Source of the DNA: Motacilla alba alba
Lineage: Eukaryota > Chordata > Aves > Passeriformes > Motacillidae
Assembly: GCF_015832195.1 (NCBI RefSeq)
Contig: NC_052017.1
Coordinates: 69,689,801 to 69,753,800 of the forward strand
DNA: 64,000 bases
Direction of reading: 5' to 3'
Shown: one piece after another, positions 23,801 to 37,300 of the stretch
How positions within the stretch are numbered: position 1 is the first letter of the stretch
Layout of the letters: every line of letters starts with the position of its first letter
The notes under the pieces: model-generated
Database searches by the model: none
Told to the model about the DNA's origin: nothing
Seen by the model: only the letters and a program-made list of their open reading frames with translations
Made by a program: the position numbers and the translations under genes

Positions 23801-26800
23801 TAAACAGTACATCAATTGTTTTGAGTGAATATGGTAACATTTCACTGAACTAAACACATTTGTGTCCTGCATCTCACTGATAAAATATTTTCTTTCTAAT
23901 GGAATATTACAAAAAGGAGCACTTACTTAAAATTGCAGCTTAATTTTTGATGTGGGGTTTGGGATCAAGGCGGATCTTCTAAATGACATTTTTTGTTGGT
24001 TTATGCCGCATGTGATCAAAACTACATCTCCTGCTTTTGTTCAATACCTTAAAGAAGGCACTGAGTTTTCAGTGAAATTCAACAGGTTTAAGTGAAAAAA
24101 TACTTTTGAGAGCAAGACTTGAAGGGAAGTTTCAAATTAGCAGCTACTCTTTTCTAGACTGACACATGAGAATAAAATAACCAGGATAACAAAAAAATGT
24201 CGCTCTGATTACAGTCGATATCCAAATACGACTTCAAAAGAGGATGTAAATGTCATGACCCACTCTCTCTGTTTTAGACCGGTTCAAGCACTGCCCTAAA
24301 TGACCCTGAATTCAGAGCACTGGGAAGGCAAGTCCTGTCTTGGAGCTGCACAGGCAGGGCCAGGTGCATCCCCGTGGGCACCTGTGCCAGCCGGGAAGGA
24401 CCGGACTCGTGCCCGCTGTTTCCATACTTGCACCACACGAGGGCAACAGGCGGCAACCAACGCCAGGGCCGCCTCTGCCGGGGCTTCCACAAGGTGGCAA
24501 ATGAGAGACCCACCTCTGCCTGTGGCACCCTTGCTGGCAAAAGCATCTGAGATATTAATTACCAGCCTAAAACTCAGAGTCCAACGAGTACTTCCCATTA
24601 CAATGAAGCTTTTAAAGGAATTAGAGGGTTCGATGTTTTGGTTTTACATGTTGTGATGCTCCACAGCCAGGACCCGTCATTCTCCCAGCCCATCCTGCTG
24701 CAGTCAAATGTGAGCAGCTTTCCCCAAGGCTAATGCAAGGTCAATCTCACATTTCCACCTTCAGAAGTGCTGCAGCAGTGAAGTCAGTGCTGCTAATCCT
24801 CATGAATCCAAATAGTAGGCCTAGTCTTCTTTCACTATGTATCTACTCCTAAAGAGGTGTCACAAGGATAAAGACCTTTCTCCAAAGAGGCAAACAGCAT
24901 TCCCGAGGTTAAGCTGTACCCACCATCAGTCAGCTCTGAAAGGGATTTGTTGATTTTTTCTCGGGTTTCCTCAGTTTTTTCTTTGAACTCCACTAATTCC
25001 AGTTCAGATGGAAAAGGTCTCTTTGTGGAGTTGACAAAGTCCTGAAAGACACAAGAAACCGGTCATTCTTAGTGAAGTGCCATTGGGTAGTTGAGAAGTG
25101 CATTATTATTTGAGAAAAGGTATTAACTGCAGGAGACAACAAGGACATACACCTGCATCCAGTGCATCACTCCCAAGGTCGTTTTCAGACCAGTGGTGCT
25201 ACATCAGCAGTAAAGTAACTTTGGTATTGCAGGAGTGACCGTGTTGCCAGAGTTTACAGGATAGAACAACCCTCAGTCCAGGCCTGAGCAAGACTGAAAT
25301 AGAGGCCACCAGTCTGCTCCAGGCCATCATGTCTGTCCTCACCAGGGAAAACACTTATTGCTCTGGGTCCTGGCCTTGCTGTAGCAGAGGCTGAACAGCA
25401 GGTGATCTGATCACAGCATCACTGCAGCATGCTGAGTTTTCTGAAACACCTCCCTTAGGCTGATGTTTTCCTTGCTTGGGACTCTACTCAGAGACAACTT
25501 TGGGGGGAAAAACCCAACACACACAGCATTCTCGTCATTTTTTTGCAAAGTTCATAAGTTAAAAGGCCAAACACCACCTTCTCCACTTGTGTTGCTTCAA
25601 TAGTCAGGCTTCTGCCTTCTCAGGGAGATTAGGAAAACTGAAGCTTATGCAGTAATTACTTGGGTGTGTGAACTGGACATACACTTGCACCACAAATTTT
25701 TTTTGTACTCATTTTCACTCATACTTGCAATGCAAAGACTTTGATGTGGCATAGAAGTTATGTTGCATTCAAAACTAAACTTGCTACTGACCTAAAGCAT
25801 ATTAATGAAAGAATTAAAAGTGTTGTAAGAGTTGCACAGCTTGGGGTCAAGCAGCAGACTCATCTATCCTCCTACAAACCTTTATGGCAGCAGACAATAT
25901 TATGCTGTTTATCATTTGAGTCCAGTCAACCAACAACCAAAAGTATAAAAATTAATTTTAAATAACATTGCAGTCTGACACCATAATCCATCAACATGGT
26001 GGCCAAGTAATTCATAACACCAGGGTTTTCCTGCAGTACTTACTGTGGTAGGATTGAGAGACTTGTCTACAAAGAGCCGCTTAACCATTTTCAGTGCAAA
26101 GAAAGAGCTGAGTTTGGAAACATCTGAAGTTATTGTTTGAAACCCAAAAGAAACATCTTTGACATCTTGTAAATGGAGCACCTATTAAATGAAAATGATA
26201 AAACACTAAGCATCTTTTTTTATTAGTATTGTCTAAACATTCCTAACAGCTAAGCAAAAAATGTTACTTTGTGACCAGAGCTGTTGCTTTTTGTATTTAA
26301 GCTAATGACAGAGCCTCTCACTGTTGTTACTCAAAAATCATTTATGTATTTGATATGCTCACATAAATCTAAAAACCTGATCCTAACAGAACTTTCACCA
26401 AATGCATTTCTTTCCTATGAGCAATACAAAGAAACGAATAGAGCTGTTCATGCTGCTGATGTGACTTAGTCAACTAAAGCTCCATAGTATGGAGTCACAA
26501 TGTTTTTGTCAAACTTACGTTCCCACCCAAAATTCTGAAGCTTTTAAAACAGACACATGAGGGTCCCAGATAATCTCCTTTCTAGAACTGGGCTATACCT
26601 TTAAAAATGCTTGACAGATCATCAAGTTTTCTGACTGCTGTGACTAATACGTGACATCACATGACATTTCAGCAAAAACTGATCAGATAAAGATAACTGT
26701 GTTTGGTTTTGTAGACAGAGTATATCCATGGGTAGGGCTGCTGACCCACACATGGCTACCTCCCAACTCCTGGGAATGACAAGTCCAGCTCTAGGAAATA

Positions 26801-28897
26801 CTGGGATAATGATGCCTTTGTTTGAAAATAACCCTATAAATATGAATTCAACTTTTAATGCCTACTTATTACAGGCCCTTTGATGGTGGCTATTTCATTA
26901 AAGGAAGCCTGTCCACCCTCCTCACCTGCCTCAAATTGCCTTATGAAGCACAGCAGGCACTTGGGACCTTCTTTTCCTTTTGTACATCACTACTGCTCTT
27001 TCTCCCAGAACACATCACCTCTTCACAGGCAAAATTGCTGCTCTGCCTTAGTCACCCTTCCATACCCTCCCCTGTCCTTGCTCAGTGGGAGTAGAAGCAA
27101 ATAAACTCCCATCACAGCAGCAGCACAGCTGTCATAGCTAACTCCAAGTCCATCTCCTTAGAAACAACTTTTTCAACTTATTTCCTTTTCCTCCAACAGT
27201 TTTATTTCTTTGCATGTTAAGTGCAGAAAACTTCTGTGCCTGGGAACGAGGCTGGAGGAGAAAGCTACTGCAGCTTCTCTACCTGGAAGAACTTTTGGGA
27301 GAGATTATATTCCAAATATACACAGACACAAGTTTGTTGACTGGTGTTCCAGAGTACAGCCGCCGATCTGGCTCCTTTTGTATCTAGTATTTAAAACCCA
27401 AGCACAAACTCAGGGGAAGGCAGAAGCTAGAATAGACATGGAAAATAGGAGATACTACACTTAAAAGCATACCAAGCACTCCTTAGCATCTGTAGTCAGC
27501 ACTTTTTAAATACCACTAGAGAAATATGAAGCACAAGTGAGCTTGTGTAACAGAGCTCCACTTGCGGAGGTGCAGGTTAACTTGTTATTATGGAATGGTT
27601 CAAAGCAAATTGCAGACACAAGTGAAAGCAAAATAAGGGCAGGGTAATATTTTTAACTTTCTCACCAGAAAGACAACGCTTGAATTTTGAAATGGTAAGG
27701 GAGCTTCAGGGTACCATTTAAATTTAAATTTTAATTTTTTTCTTAATACTGTTTGGAAAAATGTGCAGGGCTTAGAAGATCCATTCCTGAAAGTCTTCAG
27801 TGCCAGGTTGGGTAAGGTCTAGGGCAACCTGATCTAGTGGAAGATGTTCCTGCCTGTGGCAAGGAGATTTAAGGTCCCTTCCCACAGAAATCATTCCATG
27901 ATTCCATGACTTTCATGGACATATTGCTGTGCAGCTCTGTGAACAGCACAAGACTCCCTGTAATCTGTGGCATAAGCAGGGGCACAGAAGGCTGTGCTCA
28001 GGGGTACTTTCAGGGAATGAGAAACTACATGGAGGAATTTCCAAAGGAGGGAAAATACATTCAAATATGTAGAGAGTCTTTCAGAGGCAGGTGATAATCA
28101 GCATACAAATGCATACTTAATTTGCATTTTATGCACCTTTAGGTAACTGCAGAAACTGTGGGGACCCTCACAGGGATTAAAAGGATCCAGCTCAATCTCT
28201 GCTTACACAGAGGCAGCAGACAAGGCTGGAGGGTTGACTCCCTGCATCACAGGGTGAGCTCCATAAACTGATTGAATCATGACTGCCATGCTGGATCATG
28301 ATGCTGGAAACCCCTTGAACATCATGAGCTGCTTGAAAGGAGAAACATGGACGAAATTGTGCCCCTCCTACTTTACCCACCTCCTCTTTACAGTATTGTG
28401 GGAGAAGGGGGGAAAGTCAGTGACAGGCCTGCTACACATACTTGCTGCTGACAGCAATGGCAAAATCATTTTCAATTCTATAAAGCTTAAGCATTCTTGA
28501 ATAATGAAAAAACAGCGATCTAGAAAAATGCAGTGATCAAAGACAGAGTTTCACCCTTTTGTTGTGCAGGGCCATGGAGTGTGGAACCATTCAAGAAATT
28601 TGGATGGATGATTTCAAGTCTGTCTTACAAGGCAACCAGACATCCAGGAGAATGTTAATAAGAGTTAATAAGACCCCTACAACAAGCCATATAATTTTGC
28701 AGCCACAGAACAGGTTGCCGACAGCTTACCTGTTTCATCTGCTCTGCAGTATCACCTTTCGTAGCTTTATATGCCAGAGCCAGAGACGTTGAGGTACACA
28801 GTGGGGAAAAAATAATGTTGGCTGTTTTGTCCTTCTCACATAGCTTTTTGAACATATCAACTGCAAAGGCAGTGTTTGCTAGTTGCAGAGCGTCCAT
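20427..28897 (-). CDS. SERPINB5: SERPINB5 (maspin), complete coding region, 375 aa
   Basis: Six coding exons with GT-AG sites and consistent phases: 28897-28730, 26181-26044, 25041-24924 (118 nt), 23760-23618 (143 nt), 22225-22058 and 20819-20427 (stop). The length equals human maspin. The start MDALQLANTAFAVDMFKKLC and segments VKDVSFGFQTITSDV, FVDKSLNPTT, NAAYFVTNWMKKFPEAE and KPVQMMNLEATFCLG are close to mammalian maspin. There is no CD-loop exon. The reactive loop is short and its hinge lacks the small-residue run, as in all maspins, so it is a non-inhibitory serpin linked in mammals to epithelial adhesion, migration and tumour suppression. The ATG is the second Met in its frame, preceded by M-T, and matches the family start. 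The 5' non-coding exon is probably near 34.1-34.2 kb. No disabling change was seen. Confidence 0.97.
23581..23608. repeat. T22-C6 homopolymer next to the SERPINB5 143-nt exon
   Basis: A run of 22 T followed by six C lies 9 bp beyond the exon edge, so on the gene strand the donor GTATGTTCC is followed by a G6-A22 run. It may affect donor recognition and is probably length-variable. Confidence 0.85.
24290..24545. other. GC- and CpG-richer patch inside a SERPINB5 intron
   Basis: This stretch between the 118-nt and 143-nt exons has clearly higher G+C and more CpG than the surrounding AT-rich intron, and overlapping open frames result on both strands. No splice-supported coding sequence or known repeat was recognised. 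It could be an unrecognised repeat insertion or an intronic regulatory CpG patch. Confidence 0.45.
27765..27909 (+). mobile_element. CR1 LINE 3' end fragment
   Basis: A degraded CR1 3' terminus ending in the characteristic aggtcccttcccacagaaat and then ATTCCATGATTCCATGA, the (ATTCTATGA)n tail of CR1. It is antisense to SERPINB5, in the intron after its first coding exon. Confidence 0.85.
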
Positions 28898-29035
28898 TGT
28901 CATCCTGAAATGGAAAAGGGAAAAGAGAGATGACTCAGGTTGTAAATCTAGTTCCTGCTGTGGTGGGGTTGGGTCAGAGCACTGAAAGAGGCTGGCACCA
29001 GTATCTGGACTGGATATCTTGAATTTTCAGAATGA

Positions 29036-29166
29036 AAGAGGAGAGGAGAGGAGAGGAGAGGAGAGGAGAGGAGAGGAGAGGAGAGGAGAGGAGAGGAGAG
29101 GAGAGGAGAGGAGAGGAGAGGAGAGGAGAGGAGAGGAGAGGAGAGGAGAGGAGAGGAGAGGAGAGG
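29036..29166. repeat. (GGAGA)n pentanucleotide array, about 26 copies
   Basis: An essentially perfect run of about 131 purines on the + strand, and thus pyrimidines (TCTCC) on the SERPINB5 strand. It lies about 140 bp upstream of the first coding exon, in the 5' intron. Mirror symmetry and strand asymmetry make it a candidate for triplex (H-DNA) formation and length polymorphism. The Glu/Arg open frame across it is not a gene. Confidence 0.97.
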
Positions 29167-29670
29167 TTTAGTAATAGCCATCATCTTCAAGTGACAGCGG
29201 GCAATGCCACGTGTTATGTAGAGCCAGTATTATCAGAAGCACTTGAGAAAATCTGTGTGGGTCAGGGTGACCCACACACACTGAGTCAAACTGGATCACA
29301 TATGAATTTAATCTGGTTTTAATTGATACTCTTAAAATGTGCCCACTCAGAAGGTAATTCACCTATGCTCTGGGCTCTCCTGGTTCTCAGACAGGTCTTT
29401 AATGGTCTCATAACTTCTCCATCTTGCTTCATGGCTAATTGTCCATTAAACCTTTAGCTTTGGTACATGTCCCTCCTTTCAGGGTTGATTATCCCTGGCC
29501 TCGCTAGAAGTCTCCAGAAAGCTGTCAGGTCCTGTACGTTGAGATTATTTTAGAAACCTAAAGGAGGCCCTCTAAAAATACTGCTGTGTGCCCACCCATC
29601 ACTGTTTTAACTCAAAGGTTTCCCTAGCCACTCTCAGTACCTGCAGTTGCCACAAGGCTATTACATGACC

Positions 29671-29694
29671 ATGTTACATGTTACATGTTACATG
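29671..29694. repeat. ATGTTAC short tandem repeat (3 copies)
   Basis: Three exact ATGTTAC units followed by a partial CATG, within the SERPINB5 5' intron. Confidence 0.85.
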
Positions 29695-32600
29695 ACCTGT
29701 GCAGTCAGGAAAGGCAAGGCACAGTTGCTGCTGTCCATGCTCTGGGAAAGCCAGAGACTATTCCCATCTTCCGGGCTGCTTTCACATACCCAGAGTTGCA
29801 CTTTTGTATAAGCACATTTCTGTACATTTAAGCCAAGAAGGGTGAACCCCAGAATTTCAGTCAATAGCACAATTCTGGCTAGCACAATTCTGGCCAGCAA
29901 TCACGCAGAAGATGACCCCTTTGGCATGGTGAATTTGACAGTACCATGCCCCCAATACCACATATCCTTAAAAAATGGAAACTGTTAAAACAGGTGCTAA
30001 ATGGCTCCATCAAAGCTATTGACAGAGACAGAAAGGAAATGGAAGTTTTTGCATGTGTTATGCTGCCCAAATGTAGCTGAACATCTGACACCATTGTACA
30101 GAAACACTCTAGAGCAGCTGTGGTACTTGACAGTAGTAATGACTTCCAAATAATTTGTGGTAGTTATAAATTTTTATAACTTTTTTTTTTTTTTTTGTGG
30201 GAGTAACAGAATGGGCACGTAATTTGCCTGCAACACGGTAGAGAAAGAACTTTGATTTACTTGTAAGACCTGTTTGACTACAGAAGGCCTTTCACAAAAT
30301 AAATGTCTTTATTTTTATTTTAATTAACTTATACATGTTCTTGGATCTTTTAGGGAGGGCAATTGTTTTACTTGACAACTAGTTTGTTTTGGGCTAAAAC
30401 ATGCAGCATAAAAGGTTAGTGAAATGCACAGCATTTAATCAAATTTTTAAAAAGCTACAGTAGCATTAAACCAAGGCTTTTTAAGTCAGAGTTTGAAAAG
30501 CACACCTAACCAGCCCTGCACTCTTGCAAAATGTTCAGACTGTTGGTGTTAGCAACAAACTGTTTGCTGACAAATCCCCTCCCACTGGGGGAAGAAAAAA
30601 AAAACCAAACAAGAAAAAGAATTTGTGTTGAAGACGGCAAACATTGAACATATTTCACTGGAGAAACTTATCCCCACATGAAAATACAGAGGAGTGTGCT
30701 TTGCAACATCCTGAGAGTTTGTCAGACTTGGAATTCGGAATGGGTCTGACTGGACTTGTCTCCCTCTTCCAGTACTCAGGCAGTCTCTGGCAGCTGCTTG
30801 GTAAAGAGGAATTTTCCATGAGAGATTCTATTTTACAGCATCAGCAGGCATGGAGCTGATGTCACAACGAGGTTCAGGAAACATCTCAGAGATCTCATGG
30901 GTGTAAAGAGAAGACCAAGCGCCAGCCTAGCACTGCAACCACCCACCTTGCTTACGCAGACACAATTTCTCAGGCATGAAAGCAACTAATTACCAGAAAA
31001 GTCAAACCTGCCAGCAACCATGGGCTCAGCACACACCTAAAGCAGAGAGAGCTTTAGGCAGGACAGTGGCAAAAGACAGAACAAGTTCGAAGGACTGAGA
31101 GTGCTGATGAGGGAGTAACTTGGAACAACGGGGCAAAGAGGCAAACATAAAATCATTCCTTTAAATGCCTCCTTGCAATTGCTCATCACAAATGCGCTCT
31201 TTTGTGCCTGTGCATGTCTTAAATAAATTCCCCTGCATAGGCTACCTACCTCATCTTTGCTATTAACTGAAACATTCTCACACTAACACACAATGCACTC
31301 CTATACTGTGTCTGTCAGCTTCTCAACCTCTCTCTCTCTGCCCCACCCCACTCCACCCCCCAAAACTGAAGATTTGGGGCAAGTACTAACTTCACAGGTA
31401 TTTCTTACTGAGGAACTGGTGGAAAATTACCCAGAGAACCAAGAATGCGTCATTCAGTAAACATCTACCACCCTCAAAAAGACAAGTAATACAAAAAAAT
31501 CTCATGAGTCATGCAGTACACCTGATAAACATTCAATTTGGAGTTTAATTTAATTTTAATGGAGTATATTATTTAGTATTAGCTGGCATGATATTGTTCT
31601 ATTCAGGCCTCTAGATCTTCCTTACAGGGTCAAAATCAATATGACATCATACCCAATTAATATACCCCTTGTTCCTTTCTGGCTTAATGTTGACTTTGAG
31701 ATGTAGATGCACTACCTGTGTTTCACTTCCTTAGGTTGCAAGACATTCAGAGTAAGAAAATAAAACAGGAAATTTTACATAATTGAATTAAATTCTTCCT
31801 TATGCCAGTTAAAAGCTGTACCATAGCTTAAAAACTCATCTGGACTCATGAGTAACTCATACTATTCATGCTGGATCATTTATTATAAAGTTTTCATGTT
31901 TCTTTTCAGTGAGAAAAACAGGAGTTACTTCATGGTGAACCTTTTATGTACCTTTGTTCATCCAGTAACTGCTGATACTCTCAAAGCTTCTTTGGAGGAG
32001 AGTGAAATTGTTTCTGGTAGTGGCAAAGCTCTCCCTTCTAATTTCTTACTTTCAATGCTACTATTGAAATAAGGACCATTCAGGGCATTTTGTTGGGGAA
32101 AAAAGCTCAATTGCACCCTTGACCTTGAATCATTGGCTGGATAGCAAAGAATAATCTCTATTCCACCATCTTTTTCAACTGGTCAGCCTGGTTTTTATTC
32201 TCCATTTATTAATGACTATTGTATTATATTACATTATATTATATTTAAGAGCTTACAACATTCATATTACTGAAAAGAATTTATAGTATTAAATATTAAA
32301 AAATCTTAAATCTCTTTAAAGCCTTGAGCACCCCAAGCCTTGCAAGTCCAGTAAAGCCAGTTCCAGCAAGGTGAGAAGGGCTGAGGCTCCTAGTGAGAGG
32401 AAAGCCCATTAGCTGCCCATTAACAGTCTCAGAAATCAGACATAGCTCCTGAGTCAGTAATGACAGGGAACCCCCAAACAGGGAGGAGTCAAAAAACTGA
32501 AAATGAAATTTTACAAAGGCCTTCTGCATGGATTCTTATTGGGTCCCTCCTTTCCCAGGAAAGCAGACTATCAGCATTTCCAGAAAGGCCAGCAGCACTG

Positions 32601-32791
32601 GGGCATCTTCTAAGCCCTTGGAGCTTGCGATCCACCCAACGTTATTTAAAACTGTGACTGTCACAGCATGAAAGAAACATTTTCAGATACAGAAGGGAGC
32701 TGTAAGGCTACAGAACCAGTTCAGAAAAACCTGATTTAAACTTGTTTATTGGTATAAGACACCATTTTTGCAACTACAACAACCCCCACTC

Positions 32792-32816
32792 AAAAAAAAA
32801 AAAAAAAAAAAAAAAA
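32792..32816. repeat. A25 homopolymer
   Basis: Twenty-five consecutive A, then CAAAAAAAGAA. No retroposon body was recognised next to it. Confidence 0.9.
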
Positions 32817-34122
32817 CAAAAAAAGAACAGGGAGACTTTTTTAACCATCCGCTTACTAAGGGAAAATCTAAATATAACTTATATTCAAAAATATAATCAC
32901 ATAAATAGCAACATCTGTGTGCAAATGTCTGACAAGCCAAGTTAGTTGCATGGCAGGAATAATCCAATACAGCAGAACCAAGTATTTATTTTATTCTTCT
33001 CTTGGTTAAGCAGTCTTTCCAGGAGAAGACACCTGTAGCAGATAAAGCATAGACAGTGCTGGCTATCCAGTCCTGGGGGATATATTTGGTTTATATCTCA
33101 GGAGCTGTGAGTGCCAGTGCTGTAGTCTCTCCAGTCCAAACAAAATTCCAAGAGGATGCATTATATAAAACAACCCACATGCAAATTTCACAAGTGAGCC
33201 ATTAATATTGAAAGTAAAGTAGATCAAGAGTTTAACATGACCCTACTTCAGCTCTTACTCAGCATACAGGGTACAAAGGAAATAAAAGATTTATCTGAGC
33301 CTTTTCTTCTTCTACAGAAATGACAACTCTCCACCTGGCAAATTACCTGGATAAAAACCAAGGACAAAATTTTGTCTGAAAAGACATCGAGGAGTGCAAG
33401 ATAGCAGACTGATGTGGGACCAGAGTGTCTCATATGGTTGAGGAAAAAGCACTGTCAGCAACAGAGCGGGGAAAGTCACTCCAGGAAAGAAAGAAACAGA
33501 AACAAGGCACTGCAATATGCTTTGTTGTACTTCAATAGCCAATGAACTGTTCAAACTAAATGGTCACACTGAAAGTAAATTTGTAATTACTAGGCCTAAG
33601 CTCCTGTCCTTCACTTTAAACAAGTGCAGATTAGTCACTTGGTTAATAACTCGGAGCAAACAGAGCAGAGTGTACACACCTCTTCAGAAAACCAGGGGAA
33701 TATTCCTTTCTAGCAGGGAGCTTACAAACCAACCTAAATCCTACTTTGGCATATGGAGGATTTTCATGGCATCATACACAACCTGCTTTTTCTAATATGG
33801 GAATAGCCATTTGCAATAAACCACCATATTTTAATAATTCCTAATGCCCTTGCTGTCTCACCTGCCAGATCTTATTCATGGCTTCCAATGAATCTTTCCA
33901 AAAAGAAAGAAACCTAGCATAGCAATTGCAGCAGTTTTGAAATTACACCAAAACAGTGTTGTTTGGGAAGGCAAAAAAGCTTCTTTGATTCCACATGTAC
34001 ATTTTTGGCACAAATTTCCTTATCCCACTCCCTCCATGCAATTACGTTTCACAGCCAAGATTTGTTAACTATTAGCTCAGCATAAATTAAAGTATCAGAG
34101 AAAGAAAAAAAGCTGTACTTAC

Positions 34123-34200
34123 TTTGCAAGGCTATAATCCTGGTAAACGAATCAATGAAGTGAGCACAGCACGAAGAACCAGCTGCCCGTGCTGAAACCT
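34123..34200 (-). other. SERPINB5: Candidate non-coding first exon of SERPINB5
   Basis: On the minus strand CCTTGCAAA is followed by GTAAGTACAG, a near-consensus donor. The sequence above it (34.13-34.35 kb) becomes mixed-composition and pyrimidine-rich on the plus strand, as in a TATA-less promoter. Position, about 5.2 kb 5' of the first coding exon, suits serpin architecture. The 5' limit is arbitrary. Other donors in the region cannot be excluded. Confidence 0.3.
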
Positions 34201-34349
34201 TGCTGAGCAGAAGACTCTGTTACCTGCCTACTCATTGACACCACTCCCACTTTCCCAGCCTCAATTTGTGCACACACACACTCCCTCTCACTCTCGCTTT
34301 TTTTTCCCCTCCCTTAATCATTCTTCGCGGCAACTCCTACATTGGAGGA

Positions 34350-37300
34350 GCAAAATGATTCACACCAGAGTTGTCTTTGCCTGCCCAGCCGCTGAAGACA
34401 ACAACAAGCTCTGGCAGGAAAGAGCAGCCCTGTGTGTTGCCTTCAGCAAGCGCAGTACAAAAGGCAGCAGACAAGAACCAACGAAGGAGCGAATGCAGGA
34501 GTTGATGAGCAATTTAAAGATCTTCTCAGCAAAACCAGCACTCCAAGAAACTCCAGTTGGGATTACCACTATTTGCAGAAAAATTGCAATCGTGAAAAAG
34601 AGACCCAGAAGAAAACCAAAACACTTAGAAGTGTGTGGCTAGGCACTTTGTATCTGTATATGCATTAAGACAGGATCTTAACTCTGCCCACGAGGCATAT
34701 GTGTGTGTTTGGCTGCCTAAAAAGCCCAAGGTCAAACTGGAGTTAATGCTCAAGGGAAAACATCTTATTGCTGCAAAGCAAAGCTCCGTCCCATAAGCAG
34801 GCAGGTCTTCTGCAGGGGAGCAGCCTTCTCTGCTGCCAGCTGTCCCCAGAGGTGGTAGGGGAACAAAAAATCCCACCCCTTCCCTTCCAGAACGGACACC
34901 ACTAGGTTCGTGTAAATACAGCCCACATTAGTACTGATGAACATGACAGGGTGGAAAAAGAAAGGGCCAGGGAGAGGTGCTGGTGCAACCCACCAGGTGT
35001 ATTTTCTGTAATTTGAAATACATATGCTGCCCTTACCAAGTCCTGCCCCTGCTCCACACAATTCCCTGACTGGGCTGCCAAGCTGTCTGCAGTGGACAAC
35101 ACCAGCAAGTACCCCCGGGGAGGCCATGGCTGCCCCTCAGTGCCCATCAGGAAATGGCCCCACACCACAGGCACAGCTCGAGTTCACACCTCAGTAACCC
35201 CAGGAGGCCCTGCATATTTTTAGACTACAAAAAGCATAAGCAAGATAATTGAATCTGCTTTCAGGTTTGAAGTGCTGGTGTGCCCAGCTGCCCAAATGAA
35301 AGGGGTAGGACACCAAAGGATGCATTTTCACCTTGGTGACAGTGGGAATTGGGGAGATGGTATCTCCTTCTGGAACAACATGTTTCTATGTTGCTTTGAG
35401 CATAAATCAGGCCACACCACAGCATCCTGATTGGGTCCTACCCACGTTTCCTTCCAAGAGGCTCCTAAGCTCTTATTACCCAAATATTTTTTTTTTTTTT
35501 CTGTGATGAAGATGGAGTTCACCTTCCATCACTGCCAGACAGCAAATTTAATATTCATATCCTTTTCCATAACTGAATTCATAACAAAGACAGGGTGTGG
35601 ATATGTTTAGGCAATTAAAATAAGATACAAGCCAGCTGGCTAAACTGTGCCATCTGGGACGTCGTTGTTATGTATCTAATTAAGCTTTCTGTAACAGAAA
35701 TGTTTATGAAAATACACAATAATTTTGGCTGCCAGACTCTTCTCAGATGTCTGCAGGTAATCTAAAGCCAAGTGTTGACATCTCTGCAGAAGCAAGCCTT
35801 TTTTCAGACCCAGGTCCAACAAGTATAGTCACTGTGAAATGGCTCAGGAGCTCCTGGATAAGCTGAAAGGAGGTGGACAACAGGCAGACTGCCTTCAAAG
35901 AGACAGCACAACTCACCAGATCCATTTCCTTCTTACTGATAGGCAGGAAATACAGATATAAGTATGTGCCTCAAAGGGCTGGACAGTGGAAAAGGGAAAG
36001 GGCTCTGCATTGCCAAGATGGAGGTGTGTAAACATCACTTACACTTCACAGGGTAACTGCTCTGCGATGGCAGAGATCTGGCACCACGTAGCAGTACAGA
36101 ATCCTTCAGTCTGACCTAGTTAGTGCTGAGAAATTAATTAATTCTGATCATGGTGCCATGAAACTAGTAATTACTGCTGCAATTGTTATGCTTCAAGTGA
36201 AGAAGTACACCGGCTCTGGTGTGAGTGACTCACGGGGCAGTTTTGCTTCCCCTAAGAATGGACAGTTTGGGCTCACTTGCTCTTGGAGGCGGTGTTAAAA
36301 TTACTATAGTGACTTCCTGCTAGCTACTTATTCAGATTTATGGGAATTGCTGGTATATAACTGGGTGCTAGTTACAGCCCGACAAGAAAGATGTGTAAAA
36401 GCAGAAGATGCTAACTTGAAGAGTAAGAAGATGCTGAATCTCAGGTAGTTGAAGTTTGCACAGTACAAAAGTGAAGCAGTTGTCCCTGTGTCTGCATACA
36501 CTCTTCCTCAGTCTGACTGAATAACAACCACATGTATCAGCATCCCCATGTCTTTCATTTACCTTTCACTAAATTAGTTCTGTTCAGTTTAATCTCAAAG
36601 TATTTTCAATTCCCACCTATTATGATTTATTTTTCTACCACCACAATAAAAAAATAGAACCAATAACAGGATTTTTCGTTATGAAAAAATAAAAATTATT
36701 TTTAAGCCCCCTGTGAATTGGACATCTCCTATCAAAAAATAGGTTAAAAGAATAAGGTAGAAACAATGGGCATGTGACATGGAACACTTTGAATCTTAGT
36801 GCGAAGCCTTTAGCACAGCCAAGTTACAGTCTACTGGCAAAGTAATAAAGGAGCTACTGTCCTCTTCCAGGTCTCAAGGAAAAGTCCAAAGTGTTGCTGG
36901 ATGCTAGGATCCAGCAGTTACATTTGTGTGCCTGCATCTCTGAACTGGCATGCCAGACACACTTCATTGCAGAAGGGATGCAACCCACCAGGTGACTCTC
37001 CTGTTACTCAGCCTGCTCTCAGTCCTCACTCCCCTGGCTCTCCCTGCCACTCCCTCCTAGGAACACTGTTCCTACATGCTGCTGGAAAGGAAAAAAACAC
37101 AGCTGCCTTCTTCCCACTCTTGCTGCTGGGAGGGAAAACTCTTGCTGCTCAATACAGCATGAAGAACTATTTCAATTACTTCAGAGGCTCAAAGCATCCA
37201 CTGTAGTCTTTATCTTTCCTTCCCCCAATCACTAGCTCTTAGTGCATGTCTGATTGCAATTAATGCCCACATATTTAGAAGACCACATGGGGAATCAGTG

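Larger units (their letters stand above)
28898..34122 (-). other. SERPINB5: Probable SERPINB5 5' intron
   Basis: Apart from the pentanucleotide array, the ATGTTAC repeat, a T16 run near 30181 and an A25 run at 32792-32816, this is ordinary AT-rich sequence with no exon I can support. It is assigned as intron because clade-B serpin genes begin with a non-coding exon and a good donor occurs at 34122. This is inference. Confidence 0.5.

Noticed and set aside
29036..29166. CRISPR-like regular repeat
   Set aside because: A simple pentanucleotide microsatellite in a vertebrate intron with no spacers.
29032..29322. Glu-Arg repeat open frame and its Leu-Ser antisense counterpart
   Set aside because: Pure translation of the GGAGA microsatellite.
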